NCBI RefSeq assembly: GCF_044901685.1
Contig: NZ_JBJDPS010000004.1
Span: forward strand, 1 to 64,000
DNA length: 64,000 bases
Source: Micromonospora_G sp044901685
GTDB taxonomy: Bacteria > Actinomycetota > Actinomycetes > Mycobacteriales > Micromonosporaceae
Reading direction: 5' to 3'
In this document: positions 25,734 through 34,396 of the stretch, one piece after another
How the letters are laid out: every line of letters begins with the position of its first letter
Position numbering within the stretch: the stretch's first letter is position 1
Notes under the pieces: generated by a model
Told to the model about the DNA's origin: nothing
The model's database searches: none
The model's input: only the letters and a program-made list of their open reading frames with translations
Made by a program: the position numbers and the translations under genes

Positions 25734-27326
25734 ATGGCTCGGACACAGCAGATCCAGCAACCCGCCATTGCCAGGACAATCACCAGTCGGGGCGGCCCGA
25801 CGCGGTCGAAGGGCGCGATGGCCGTTCTCGGCGCCTCCGCGCTGGCCGCCTTCTGGGCCCTGGCCATGCTGACCACCGCTGGGCAGGTCTTCTACGTCTA
25901 CAGCTACGTCTACCTGGAGTTCTACGCCGGGGTGGTGGCCCTGGTCTCGCTCAGCATCACCGTGATGGCCGGCGTGCTCTCCACCGACCGGCTGGTGCTG
26001 CTGGCCCGGCACCGGGTGCTGCTCCAGTCGACCCACCGGACCACCGGAATCATCGCGGTGAGCATGCTCGGTCTGCACATCCTGACCAAGGTCTCGGGTG
26101 GCCGGGCGGCGGTGACCGACCCCTTCATCCCGTTCCTGTCCCAGCGTGGGCTCTACATCGGGCTCGGCACCATCGCCGCGTACCTGATGACCGCCACCCT
26201 CTGGACCGGCCTGATCCGGGCCCGGTTCGTCGGACGGGGCAAGCCCTGGATGTGGCGCGCCCTGCACAGCACCGCGTACGCGTCCTGGCCGGTCGCGCTG
26301 ACCCACGGGCTGAACGCCGGACGCGCGCCGGCCGCCTGGGTGACCCTGAGCTACCTGCTCTGCTGCTTCCTGGTGATCGTCGCGCTGCTGGTCCGGCTCT
26401 CGGTCAGCATCGGCCGCAAGAGCAAGGACAACGCGCAGACCACCGGCACGATCAAGCCGATCGGCCGGACCGCACGTGACGGTGCCGAGTCGCGTACCGG
26501 GTTCGGCGGTGCCGCGCCGAGCAGCGACGTACGGATCAGTTGGGCCGAGCCGGCACCCGCCGGTGAGCTGCGCGTGGGTGGGACCGGACCGGGCAGCGGT
26601 CGGCGTGGTCGGACCGATCGCGCGGCCCGGGTGGAGGAGTCGTCGTCCGGGCGCCGGGCGCGCGGATTTGTCGTGCCCGAGGTACCGCAGCCCGGCACGA
26701 TCGGCGACGAGGCCACCGACGGTCCCCGGTACGGTCGGCGTTGGTCCGCGCGTACCGACACCAGTACCGCGCCGACCACCCGGCGCCGCGACGACCTCGA
26801 CGACGAGCGCGACTACCTCGACAGCGGCGTCCCCGAGCGGGAGACCGGCCGCCGGTCGCGGACCGAGCGCGACCAGCTCGACGACGAGCGCGTGACCGAG
26901 CGTGAGTACCGGCCCCGCCGGAGCGTGGACGCCGAGGTCGAGCCGGACTACCGGCCGCGCCGGGGCGCCTCCGAGGTGGAGTACGAGCAGGACTACCGCC
27001 CGCGCCGACGGGCCGACGACGAGGCGGACCTGGACTACCGTCCCCGCCGACAGGCCGAGGACGAGGAGGAACTCGACTACCGGCCGAGGCGGCGCGCGGA
27101 CGACGAGGACGAGCGGGACTACCGCTCGCGTCGGGGCGCCGAGCCGGAGCAGCCGGTGCTGGACGACACCCCCACCCTGGTCAATCTCGACCTCCGGCGG
27201 GCCCTGCGCAACAAGGCGAGCGAGAGCAGTACGCCGACCGGCCGGACCGGTCGGCGGGGCAAGAAGGCATCGGGAGACAGCGTGGACGAGGCGTACTGGC
27301 GTGAACTGCGGGGCGAGGCGAAGTGA
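25734..27326 (+). CDS. Ferric reductase/cytochrome b-like membrane protein with repetitive charged tail
   Basis: A protein of about 530 residues. Residues 30-220 hold six hydrophobic segments in the pattern of ferric reductase-like or cytochrome b haem domains. Candidate haem ligands are His in HRVLLQSTHRTTG, LGLHILTK and RALHSTAYASWPVALTHG. From about residue 340 the protein is hydrophilic. The last part repeats DYRPRR-type units separated by acidic stretches (DDEADLDYRPRRQAEDEEEL). GAGGAG precedes ATG 25734. Its stop overlaps the NuoF-like gene (GTGA), suggesting an electron path from NADH through flavin and Fe-S centres to membrane haem. Confidence 0.82.
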   Translation: MARTQQIQQPAIARTITSRGGPTRSKGAMAVLGASALAAFWALAMLTTAGQVFYVYSYVYLEFYAGVVALVSLSITVMAGVLSTDRLVLLARHRVLLQSTHRTTGIIAVSMLGLHILTKVSGGRAAVTDPFIPFLSQRGLYIGLGTIAAYLMTATLWTGLIRARFVGRGKPWMWRALHSTAYASWPVALTHGLNAGRAPAAWVTLSYLLCCFLVIVALLVRLSVSIGRKSKDNAQTTGTIKPIGRTARDGAESRTGFGGAAPSSDVRISWAEPAPAGELRVGGTGPGSGRRGRTDRAARVEESSSGRRARGFVVPEVPQPGTIGDEATDGPRYGRRWSARTDTSTAPTTRRRDDLDDERDYLDSGVPERETGRRSRTERDQLDDERVTEREYRPRRSVDAEVEPDYRPRRGASEVEYEQDYRPRRRADDEADLDYRPRRQAEDEEELDYRPRRRADDEDERDYRSRRGAEPEQPVLDDTPTLVNLDLRRALRNKASESSTPTGRTGRRGKKASGDSVDEAYWRELRGEAK

Positions 27327-28789
27327 TTCGTTCCACGGTCCCTCCGGTCGCGACCTTCGGCCCGCCCCGGCTGACCGCCGGGTTCAGCGAGTTCGGCCGG
27401 CTCGACCTGCTCGCCCACGAGGAGGTGCACGGCGAGGTCGACTGGTTGTCGATCGACGGGCTGATCGAGCTCGCCGAGGGGATGAAGCTCAAGGGGAAGG
27501 GCGGCGCCGGCTTCCCGTTCGCCCGCAAGGTCAAGGCGGTCCTCGACTCGGCCCGCAAGCAGGCGCTGGCTCCGGTGGTGGTGGTCAACGCCACCGAGGG
27601 GGAGCCGGCGAGCTGGAAGGACAAGGTGCTGCTCACCCGCGCCCCGCACCTGATCCTGGACGGCGCCGCGATGGTCGCGTACGCGCTGGACGCGGACGAG
27701 ATCGTGATCGGGGTGGCCGACGACGGGGTCGGCGAGGCGTCGCTCGCCGCCGCGCTGGCCGAGCGGCAGATGCCGGTGCCGACCGGAATCGTCACGGTGC
27801 CGCACCGGTTCATCTCCGGTGAGGGCGGGGCGCTGGTCAAGGGGATCAACGGCGAGGCGCACATCCCGCCGGGCGTGAAGAAACGGGCCAGTGACTCCGG
27901 TGTCGCCGGCATGCCCACCCTGCTGTCGAACGCGGAGACGTACGCGCAGCTCGCGATCGGCGCCCGGCTCGGCCCGTACGAGTATGCCGAGGTCGGCACC
28001 GAGGACGAACCCGGCACCGTGTTGCTCACCGTCAGCGGCGCGGCCAAGCGTCCCGCGGTGGTGGAGTGTGCGGCCGGCACGCCGCTCGCCGACATCCTGC
28101 GGCTCTGCGAGGTGCCGGACGGCCCGGGTGTGCTGACCGGCGGTTACCACGGGCGCTGGATCAGCGCCGAGGCGGCGGCCAAGGTGTTGATCTCCCGCAA
28201 GGGGTTCGAGGCGGTCAACGGCACGCTCGGTGCCGGGATCATGATCCCGCTCGGCGAGGACACCTGCCCGCTCGGCGAGGTGGCGCAGGTGGTGCAGTAC
28301 CTGGCCGGCGAGTCCGCCGGCCAGTGTGGACCGTGCCGGATGGGGCTGCCCAACATGGCCCGGTCGATGGACCTGATCGTGGCCGGCACCGCCCCGGCCG
28401 AGGTGGTGCGCGCCGCCGTCGGGGAGGTACGCGGACGCGGCGCGTGCAGCCACCCGGACGGCACCTCCCGGTTCGCCACCTCCGCGCTGGAGGTGTTCAC
28501 CGAGGACATGGTCGCGCACGCCACCCGGGACGGCTGTGGCCGCCGGGTCAAGGGCGTGCTGGGGCTGCCGACCAGCCCGGAGACGGTCTCCAGCCGGCTC
28601 ACCGTCGACTGGTCCCGGTGCGACGGGCACGGGCTCTGCGCGCACGTCGTACCGGAGTTCATCCGGCTCGACGGCAACGGCTTCCCGGCGTTCCCGCCCA
28701 CCCCCGTGCCGCCCTGGCTGGAGGCGGGGGCCCGCAAGGCGGTACGGATGTGCCCAGCCCTGGCGCTGCGGCTGACCGGTCCGAAGTAG
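27323..28789 (+). CDS. NuoF-like NADH dehydrogenase fused to a ferredoxin
   Basis: A 488-residue soluble protein. The FMN/NADH part shows GKGGAGFPFARKV and VVNATEGEPASWKD. SLBB-type sequence follows, then the 4Fe-4S motif ESAGQCGPCRMG with a later Cys in RGACSHPDG. The last 65 residues form a ferredoxin domain (WSRCDGHGLCAHVVPEF ... RMCPALAL), which has three Cys and so suits a 3Fe-4S cluster. It is predicted to oxidise NAD(P)H and feed electrons to the coupled membrane protein. The genes for other Complex I subunits are absent here. Confidence 0.88.
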   Translation: MIRSTVPPVATFGPPRLTAGFSEFGRLDLLAHEEVHGEVDWLSIDGLIELAEGMKLKGKGGAGFPFARKVKAVLDSARKQALAPVVVVNATEGEPASWKDKVLLTRAPHLILDGAAMVAYALDADEIVIGVADDGVGEASLAAALAERQMPVPTGIVTVPHRFISGEGGALVKGINGEAHIPPGVKKRASDSGVAGMPTLLSNAETYAQLAIGARLGPYEYAEVGTEDEPGTVLLTVSGAAKRPAVVECAAGTPLADILRLCEVPDGPGVLTGGYHGRWISAEAAAKVLISRKGFEAVNGTLGAGIMIPLGEDTCPLGEVAQVVQYLAGESAGQCGPCRMGLPNMARSMDLIVAGTAPAEVVRAAVGEVRGRGACSHPDGTSRFATSALEVFTEDMVAHATRDGCGRRVKGVLGLPTSPETVSSRLTVDWSRCDGHGLCAHVVPEFIRLDGNGFPAFPPTPVPPWLEAGARKAVRMCPALALRLTGPK

Positions 28790-28803
28790 GTCCGGCCGCC
28801 GGC

Positions 28804-28837
28804 GGTGCCGGTACGGGCGGCAACCCGTACCGGCACC
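28804..28837. terminator. Bidirectional terminator hairpin
   Basis: GGTGCCGGTACGGG (28804-28817) and its exact complement (28824-28837) enclose a 6-nt loop between convergent genes. Confidence 0.75.
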
Positions 28838-28854
28838 CCTGTGCCCGCCGAGGA

Positions 28855-29391
28855 TCAGCAGTAGCGGTTCACGTGGTCGGCCTGGTTGCGCCAGGGCGAC
28901 ACGTCGTTGTCGGTCCGGTTCGCCGTGCTGCTCGAGAAGAGGTGCGCGTCACCGGCGTGCCCGGCGCCGCTGTGGTTGAGGTACGCCACCGAGCCGGAAC
29001 TGGCGTTGAAGTGCACCGACTCGGTTCGGTCGTGCCACCCCCAGGCGGCCAGGTCCTGCCAGCCGCAGTCGGAGAGCTGACCGCGTGGGTAGGTGTAGTT
29101 GACGCCGTCGTAGAAGCAGAACCAGCCGAGGTCGCAGTTGGGGGTGCCCATGATCCCGTTGGGCGGCTCGAAGGTGATGCGGAACGCGCCGCCGGCGTAA
29201 CTGATCTCGGCCGGTCCGGTCTGCTCCCCGCCCGGGTACGCGGCCAGGTGCTTGTCGATCTCGCGTTGTACCGGGGTGGGCGGGGCGCTGTCCGGTGGCG
29301 CGGCGGTGGCTGGTGTGAGCGCGGCGACGGCGGCCACGATCGCGGTCAGGACGATGGCGGATCTGCTCCAGCGGCGGGGGGTGGGTGCCAT
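28855..29391 (-). CDS. Secreted peptidase inhibitor I36-like protein
   Basis: A 178-residue exported protein. The signal peptide is about residues 1-31 (RSAIVLTAIVAAVAALTPATAA). The C-terminal domain has the SMPI/I36 pattern: CDLGWFCFYDGVNYTYPRG, LSDCGWQDL, then SVAYLNHSG and a final NRYC. I36 members inhibit metalloproteases or are related crystallin-fold proteins. It could protect against the cell's own or competitors' proteases. Family assignment is from motifs; the inhibitory role is not proven. Confidence 0.8.
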   Translation of the reverse strand: MAPTPRRWSRSAIVLTAIVAAVAALTPATAAPPDSAPPTPVQREIDKHLAAYPGGEQTGPAEISYAGGAFRITFEPPNGIMGTPNCDLGWFCFYDGVNYTYPRGQLSDCGWQDLAAWGWHDRTESVHFNASSGSVAYLNHSGAGHAGDAHLFSSSTANRTDNDVSPWRNQADHVNRYC

Positions 29392-29726
29392 TGCAGCCTC
29401 CTCGGTGCGTGGGGTCCGTGGGGTGCCGGAAGACCGGTCGGAGCCCGCGCCCGACCGTGGTCACATTGTGGCAAAGATGACCGTGAATGACGTGTCACGA
29501 TTCATTCTCATGTTTGTGCAGGTCGTAGCCGCTTTTTTTGGTCGAGAACGATTTTTTGTCGGATAGCCGACGGTTCCGTGGGTGTGTTTTGTGCCGGTCT
29601 GACGGTAGCTGCTTGGTCACATCCCACCGCTGGCGGACATATTCATGGTGGGAGGAACGACAAAGATCGCCGCCGGTGCCGCTCGATGCCGGTGACGAGA
29701 GGCATCGATCCCACGAGGAGAAGTCG
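29392..29726. promoter_or_regulatory. Divergent intergenic region with dyad and T-runs
   Basis: 335 bp between the I36-like and sigma-factor genes. A nested dyad (GAATGA, then CGTGTCACG, then TCATTC) covers 29485-29507. Two T-runs (T7 near 29532 and T6 near 29551) stand out in this GC-rich genome. A small GTCGG/CCGAC hairpin follows near 29560. It probably holds promoters for both genes. I see no gene in it. Confidence 0.4.
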
Positions 29727-30299
29727 GTGGGCGGCAACGGCAGCCGGGACGAGGCGTGGCACGACGCACTGCATCGGCGATTCTGGCCGGACGTGGTTCG
29801 GATGCTGGGGCGTGCCCTGGGGGGCAACGAGGGTGAGGCGGAGGATCTGGCACAGCAGACCTTCATGACCGCGTGGGATCGACGGACACACGTGCCGGAC
29901 GAGCCGAGGGCCTGGCTCTTCGCGACCGCCAACAACCACCTGCGCAACCACCGGCGGTGGAGTCGTCGACACCCGCTGGCGCTGATCGAGATGGACGTGA
30001 TGGAGGTCGTGGCGGGCGCGACCGAGGGCGAGGAGAGCACGGTCGTCTGCGACCGGCTGGACCTCGGCCGGGTCTGGGGGCAGCTCAAGCCGGCCGAGCA
30101 GGAGGTGCTCCGGTTGGCCTACCTCGACGGGCTGGACACCGCCGAGATCGCCCACGTGCTCGGCCTCTGGCAGGCCACCGTGCGCAAGCGGCGCTCCCGG
30201 GCGCTGGGCAAGCTGCGCGGCTGGATGGTGGCCGGCGCCGGTGATCCGGTGCTGAGCGGAATGGGTCGGAGAGGCGCGGGGGAGAGCGGTAATGGCTGA
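29727..30299 (+). CDS. ECF-type sigma-70 family RNA polymerase sigma factor
   Basis: A 190-residue group 4 sigma factor. Region 2 is FWPDVVRMLGRALGGNEGEA followed by EDLAQQTFMTAWDR. Region 4 is LKPAEQEVLRLAYLDGLDTA followed by EIAHVLGLWQATVRKRRSRA. GTG 29727 follows GAGGAG at 29714-29719. Its end overlaps the next gene by 8 bp. This kind of sigma factor is regularly paired with a CU044_5270 family membrane protein, which may act as its regulator. Confidence 0.88.
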   Translation: MGGNGSRDEAWHDALHRRFWPDVVRMLGRALGGNEGEAEDLAQQTFMTAWDRRTHVPDEPRAWLFATANNHLRNHRRWSRRHPLALIEMDVMEVVAGATEGEESTVVCDRLDLGRVWGQLKPAEQEVLRLAYLDGLDTAEIAHVLGLWQATVRKRRSRALGKLRGWMVAGAGDPVLSGMGRRGAGESGNG

Positions 30300-31356
30300 G
30301 AACCAGGACGAACAGACCGAGCGGCTGCTCCGCCGGCTGGTCGAGGCGAACGACCCGATGCGCGGCAAGCAGATCGCCGCGCCCCGGCGCAGCGCCGCGG
30401 AGCTGCGGCAGCTCGCCGACCAGCGCCGGGCCAACGGGCGCTGGCCGGGAGCGAACCGGATCGGCGTACGGATGCCGCTGGCCGTACCGGCCGGTGCGCT
30501 GGCACTCGTGATCGGGGCCCTGGTCCTGGTGAACGTGCTGCCGTCGGGGGTCGGCGGTCGCGCGCCGGCCCCGGTCGCGATGATGGCCGCCCCGGCCGCG
30601 CTGACCGTGCAGTTCCCCGGGGAGGCCGAGCCGGCCGGGCCGTGGTTGCGCGAACTGGCCCTACGGATCGCCCGGCTGGACGAGCCGGCCGGCTCCGGCC
30701 GCTACCTCTACCTGCACGTGCAGAGCTGGTCGGCGCAGACCACCGCCACCGACCCGAAGACCGCGAACGAGGTGGTCGCCCGGGACGAGCGGCTGTGGTG
30801 GGCGGCCGACCGCTCCGGCCGCGAGGAGATCACCGCCCTGCCACCGCAGCCGGCGGACACCGCGCTGGCCGGCTGGCTCGACGGTCCTCCGGCCGAGGCT
30901 CCCGAGCGGTGGGAGACCGACTACCGCCCTGGCGAACTCGCCGTGGTGGTGGAATCCCCGGCGACCGACCCGGCGCTGCTGGCGGCACAACTCTCCGCGC
31001 ACGAACCCTTCAGCAACGGCCCCCAGGCCGTGACCCGGGCGGTGGCCTCGATGTACCGGTACCACGAGATGACGCCCGCCCTGCGTGCCGCCGTGCTCCG
31101 GGTGCTGGGCGACACCGACGGGCTGGTGTACCGGGGGCAGGTTGTCGACCGGGCCGGTCGGACCGGGGTCGCGGTCAGTGTGGACAGTGCCGCGGGAGCC
31201 ACCCGTGACCTGGCCGTGCTCGACCCGGAGACCGGTGTGCTGCTCAGCTACGAGCAGGTGGCCCTGATCAGCCCGCCACGCTCGGCCGTGCGCGCACCGG
31301 CGGTGATCTCGTACGTGCTGTACCTGGCCCACGGGCGTACCGAGCAGATCGGCTGA
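30292..31356 (+). CDS. CU044_5270 family membrane protein (putative sigma-factor partner)
   Basis: A 354-residue protein. A charged cytoplasmic N-terminus (about 60 residues) is followed by one membrane helix (MPLAVPAGALALVIGALVLV, about 63-82) and a large extracellular part with YLYLHVQSWSA, WWAADRSGREE and a DTDGLVYRGQVVDRAGR stretch. This matches the CU044_5270 family, generally found directly after ECF sigma genes. The overlap with the sigma gene supports a shared pathway, probably sensing outside the membrane. No anti-sigma zinc motif is visible. Confidence 0.85.
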   Translation: MAENQDEQTERLLRRLVEANDPMRGKQIAAPRRSAAELRQLADQRRANGRWPGANRIGVRMPLAVPAGALALVIGALVLVNVLPSGVGGRAPAPVAMMAAPAALTVQFPGEAEPAGPWLRELALRIARLDEPAGSGRYLYLHVQSWSAQTTATDPKTANEVVARDERLWWAADRSGREEITALPPQPADTALAGWLDGPPAEAPERWETDYRPGELAVVVESPATDPALLAAQLSAHEPFSNGPQAVTRAVASMYRYHEMTPALRAAVLRVLGDTDGLVYRGQVVDRAGRTGVAVSVDSAAGATRDLAVLDPETGVLLSYEQVALISPPRSAVRAPAVISYVLYLAHGRTEQIG

Positions 31357-31420
31357 GGGTCGGCCCGATTGGAAAATCGCATAGACGGGTATCCACGAAT
31401 ATCGGCGGGAGGTGGGTGCG

Positions 31421-32014
31421 GTGGTGGAGACGTCTTCCGGTGCCGGACGGACGGAACTCCGACAGGAGGCCAGGCGCCGGTCACGGCGCAGGATGCTGGT
31501 CAGCCTCCTGGTCGTCGTCCCGCTCTCCGCCCTCGTGATCATCCTCGCCGGCCTGCTCGGGTCACCGGACGCGGCGTTGGTCAACTGGATGATGATCGGT
31601 GCCGGCGGGGCGTTGGTCGCCGCCGGCCTGCTCGCCGCCGCCTGGATGGTCCACCAGCGCCACGTCGACCCGCCGCTGGTGACCGGCGCCGACAGCGCCA
31701 CCCGTCGGGCGGTGCGCCAGGCGCTCCGGGACGGTCAGACCGACAACCCGAGGGTTGACCTGCTGGCCCGGGACCTGATCGAGCACACGCCCCGGCACGC
31801 CTGGGTGCCGTACCTGCTCGGTGGGTTGGCGCTGCTGTCGCTGGTGCGGCTCCTGCTCGGCGACTGGGAGGCGGAGGACATCGTCCCCGGCGTGGTGACG
31901 ATCCCGATCTACGTCGTCCTCGCCGTCGCGTACCAGCGGCACCACCGTCGGTTACGCGGCTACCGGGGACTCCGGCGCGAGGGCCCTTCCTCCGCCGAGC
32001 GGGACCCTTCCTAA
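31421..32014 (+). CDS. Membrane protein of unknown function
   Basis: A protein of about 197 residues. The basic N-terminus is followed by helices near LVSLLVVVPLSALVIILAGLL and WMMIGAGGALVAAGLLAAAW, and then another pair at YLLGGLALLSLVRLLL and VVTIPIYVVLAVAY, giving four predicted membrane spans. GGGAGG precedes GTG 31421. The last codons and stop fall in a degenerate copy of the palindromic element discussed at 50715 and 51790 and overlap the convergent MerR-clamp gene by 4 bp. Confidence 0.7.
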   Translation: MVETSSGAGRTELRQEARRRSRRRMLVSLLVVVPLSALVIILAGLLGSPDAALVNWMMIGAGGALVAAGLLAAAWMVHQRHVDPPLVTGADSATRRAVRQALRDGQTDNPRVDLLARDLIEHTPRHAWVPYLLGGLALLSLVRLLLGDWEAEDIVPGVVTIPIYVVLAVAYQRHHRRLRGYRGLRREGPSSAERDPS

Positions 32015-33108
32015 CAACGGATCGGCATCAGGACCGAGAACGTCCGGTCGTCGTCCGGCAGGCGCACCATCAGCGGTTTGATCGGCCCGTCCAGGTCCAA
32101 CACGAGCTGCCCCCGTCCACCGGCGTCCAGTGCCTCCAGCAGGAACTCCCGGTTGACCCCGACCGGCCCGGCGAACCCGTCCGCCGTGGCTTGGTGGCTC
32201 CGGTCCGCGTCCAGCACGGTCAGGCCACCGTCCGGGGCGACCGCCAGCACCGCCACCTCGCAGGCGACGCCGTCCTGCTCGCGTACGACGGTGGTGGTGG
32301 TAGCGGTGGCGAGGGCGGCGCGCAGTGCGGCGACGTCCACGGTCACCCGTACGCCCCCGGTGGCGCCACCGAGCCGCTCGCCGAGCAGCCGCCGGTAATC
32401 GGGGAAGTCGTGCTCCAGCGGTCGGCCCCGTACGCTCAGCTCGTCGGTCAGCAGGCCGACCTCGGCGGCGCCGAGCACCACGGTGACCGGGTCGGACGAG
32501 CCGCCGGCCAGCAGGGTACGGGCCTGGTCGACGAAGTTGACCGGGGCGAGCACCCGGCGCGCGGGTCCGTCGACCCGGACCGGCGTGGCGGCCGCGGCCG
32601 CCAGCCGGTAGCGATCCGTGGCCACCAGGCGCAGCACCGACTCCTCGACCTCGAACAACACCGAGCCGAGTACGGGCAGTTCGGGGTCGTGGCCGACGGC
32701 GAACCGTACCGTCTCCAGCCCGGCGGCGAGGTCGGCCCCGGACAGCGTCAGGTGGGTGTCGCCGGCCATCGGGTTCGCCTCGCGGTCGAGCAGGGCGTGC
32801 ACCCGGGCGAGTTCGCGGCGGGCGTCGTCGAGACCCGCCGCCAGCCGGCGCAGGTGCGTGTCGAGCAGCCGGCGTACGAGTTCCGGCTCGGACCAGTGCC
32901 GGAGCACCAGGCTGATCTCGGCCAGCGGCAGGTTGACCCGACGCAGCCGGGCCACCAGGCGGGCGGGTTCGAGTTGCTCCTGGGCGTACCAGCGGTAGCC
33001 GGTCTCCGGGTCGACGACGGCCGGCACCAGGATGCCGGCACCGTCGTAGAACCGGAGTGCGCTCACGGTCAGCCCACTGGCCCGGGCCATCTCCCCGATG
33101 CTGCGCAT
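32011..33108 (-). CDS. MerR-type regulator fused to DNA polymerase III beta-clamp domains
   Basis: A protein of about 365 residues. Residues 1-110 form a MerR DNA-binding domain (IGEMARASGLTVSALRFYDG, then ETGYRWYAQEQ and a dimerisation helix with REANPMAG at its end). Residues about 115-365 match sliding-clamp sequence: LETVRFAVGHDPELPVLGSV, VATDRYRLA, LEHDFPDYRRLL, VNREFLLEAL and a final FSVLMPIRC, which mirrors the DnaN C-terminus. Only two of the three clamp domains (2 and 3) appear to be present. The ATG at 33108 has GGAG upstream. The clamp part may serve as a ligand- or partner-binding module; this is inference. Confidence 0.85.
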   Translation of the reverse strand: MRSIGEMARASGLTVSALRFYDGAGILVPAVVDPETGYRWYAQEQLEPARLVARLRRVNLPLAEISLVLRHWSEPELVRRLLDTHLRRLAAGLDDARRELARVHALLDREANPMAGDTHLTLSGADLAAGLETVRFAVGHDPELPVLGSVLFEVEESVLRLVATDRYRLAAAAATPVRVDGPARRVLAPVNFVDQARTLLAGGSSDPVTVVLGAAEVGLLTDELSVRGRPLEHDFPDYRRLLGERLGGATGGVRVTVDVAALRAALATATTTTVVREQDGVACEVAVLAVAPDGGLTVLDADRSHQATADGFAGPVGVNREFLLEALDAGGRGQLVLDLDGPIKPLMVRLPDDDRTFSVLMPIRC

Positions 33109-33243
33109 GTCGCTCTCCACGTCCTGATCCTGAGGGCTCGACCAGGTCGAGGGTCAACCGGGTGAACCTATCCCGGGCCAGGTCAGCCCGGTCGGCGGTC
33201 GGTCCTCGGTCGGCGGCGACGTCGGCCAGGCCAGCCAGCCGGG

Positions 33244-34128
33244 TCAGCGCCGTGGCGGCCAGTAGACCCCGAGCACGTCGTACACTTCCGGCCGGCTGGT
33301 CGAGCGGCCCAGGTAGAACGCCGGGTCCCGGTCCGGACCGCAGAGCCGGTCCAGGTAGGCGGTGCGCAACGCGGTCCGGAGCCGGTCGTCGGGCAGCCCG
33401 GCCAGCCGGTGCTGGAGCGCCACGAACTCCCAGTCGAGGATCGTCTGCCGGTGTCCCGGGCAGTCGCGCGTGGTGCAGAGATAGGCGTACGCCCCGATGA
33501 ACCGGGGTGGGCGTAGCGCTCCCCGGTTCTGCCGGCCGTCCGGGTCGAACCGGTCGGCGTACGCCTCCAGCCGTCGGCTCTGCTCGGTGGTCCAACCGGG
33601 GTGGGGGGTGAGCAGGAGCCCGTCGACCCGGCGGGGTCGGACCAGGGCCAGCGTGGGCAGGTCCGGTTGCCCCAGGTGGTCCCGACGTGGTGGACACACC
33701 GACTCCCCGAGATGCGGGTCGAGCCACGGCTGGCGCCACTGCCACCGCTTCAGGTGGTGCTCGCGGACCAGGGTGTGCGGCAGTGGTCGCCAGCTCTGCC
33801 GGCGCGGGTCGCCGTCCGCCGGCCGGGCGTCGACGCTGATGATGTCGTACGTGCCGAAGGCGGCGTCGGGACCGAGCTCGCGGATCGGGATCGAGGTGAG
33901 CCGGATCCAGCCGGGGCGGAACGGGTCGGCGCTGATCCCGGCGGCGTAGACGGTCTGTTCGTGCCGGTCGGTCGGGTGCGGGGCGGTCTTCACGGTGACC
34001 AGCAGGCGCAACCGGGTGAGAGGCTCGGCGACGGGTCGGTGCTCCGGTCCGGACGCCCAGGGTTCGGGGGCGGCCGGTTGGGGTTCGGGGTTGAGCGCCG
34101 TCAGGTCGGAGAGGTCGAGCTGGGTCAC
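33244..34128 (-). CDS. Uncharacterised protein with paired Cys motif
   Basis: A protein of about 294 residues with no recognised family. It has an N-terminal beta-rich part (RLRLLVTVKTAP, YAAGISADPFRPGWIRL). A middle section contains LVREHHLKRWQWRQPWLD. A motif AYLCTTRDCPGHRQTILDWE near residue 225 has two Cys plus His and could bind metal. The C-terminus reads YLGRSTSRPEVYDVLGVYW. GGAGGG lies 6 nt before GTG 34128. The residue pattern suggests a nucleic-acid or metal-binding protein, but this is not established. Confidence 0.65.
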   Translation of the reverse strand: MTQLDLSDLTALNPEPQPAAPEPWASGPEHRPVAEPLTRLRLLVTVKTAPHPTDRHEQTVYAAGISADPFRPGWIRLTSIPIRELGPDAAFGTYDIISVDARPADGDPRRQSWRPLPHTLVREHHLKRWQWRQPWLDPHLGESVCPPRRDHLGQPDLPTLALVRPRRVDGLLLTPHPGWTTEQSRRLEAYADRFDPDGRQNRGALRPPRFIGAYAYLCTTRDCPGHRQTILDWEFVALQHRLAGLPDDRLRTALRTAYLDRLCGPDRDPAFYLGRSTSRPEVYDVLGVYWPPRR

Positions 34129-34319
34129 GCGCACCCCTCCGCCGGGCTGGGCAAATGTAGTGGCACGACTACAACGCACCGAGCATGGCACGGGCAACGG
34201 CTTTCAGCCACGTGAGTGAGTTCGTCTTTGTGGACAAGGCCCTTCGACGTTCGGTCGCACCAGTTGTCGAGCCGGCCATCATCCCGCGTTAGGTGGGCAA
34301 GAGCTATCATCAGCATTTA

Positions 34320-34347
34320 TTGACTTCGATTTAACGAACGATAAGGT
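34320..34347 (+). promoter_or_regulatory. Candidate promoter of the secreted protease
   Basis: TTGACT (34320-34325) and TAAGGT (34342-34347) are 16 bp apart in a markedly AT-rich stretch ahead of the protease gene. This is a vegetative-type promoter match by eye. Confidence 0.35.
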
Positions 34348-34396
34348 CGGCCTGGGATCCCATCTCTGACCCCCGAGAGAAATGGACCAGGCAACC

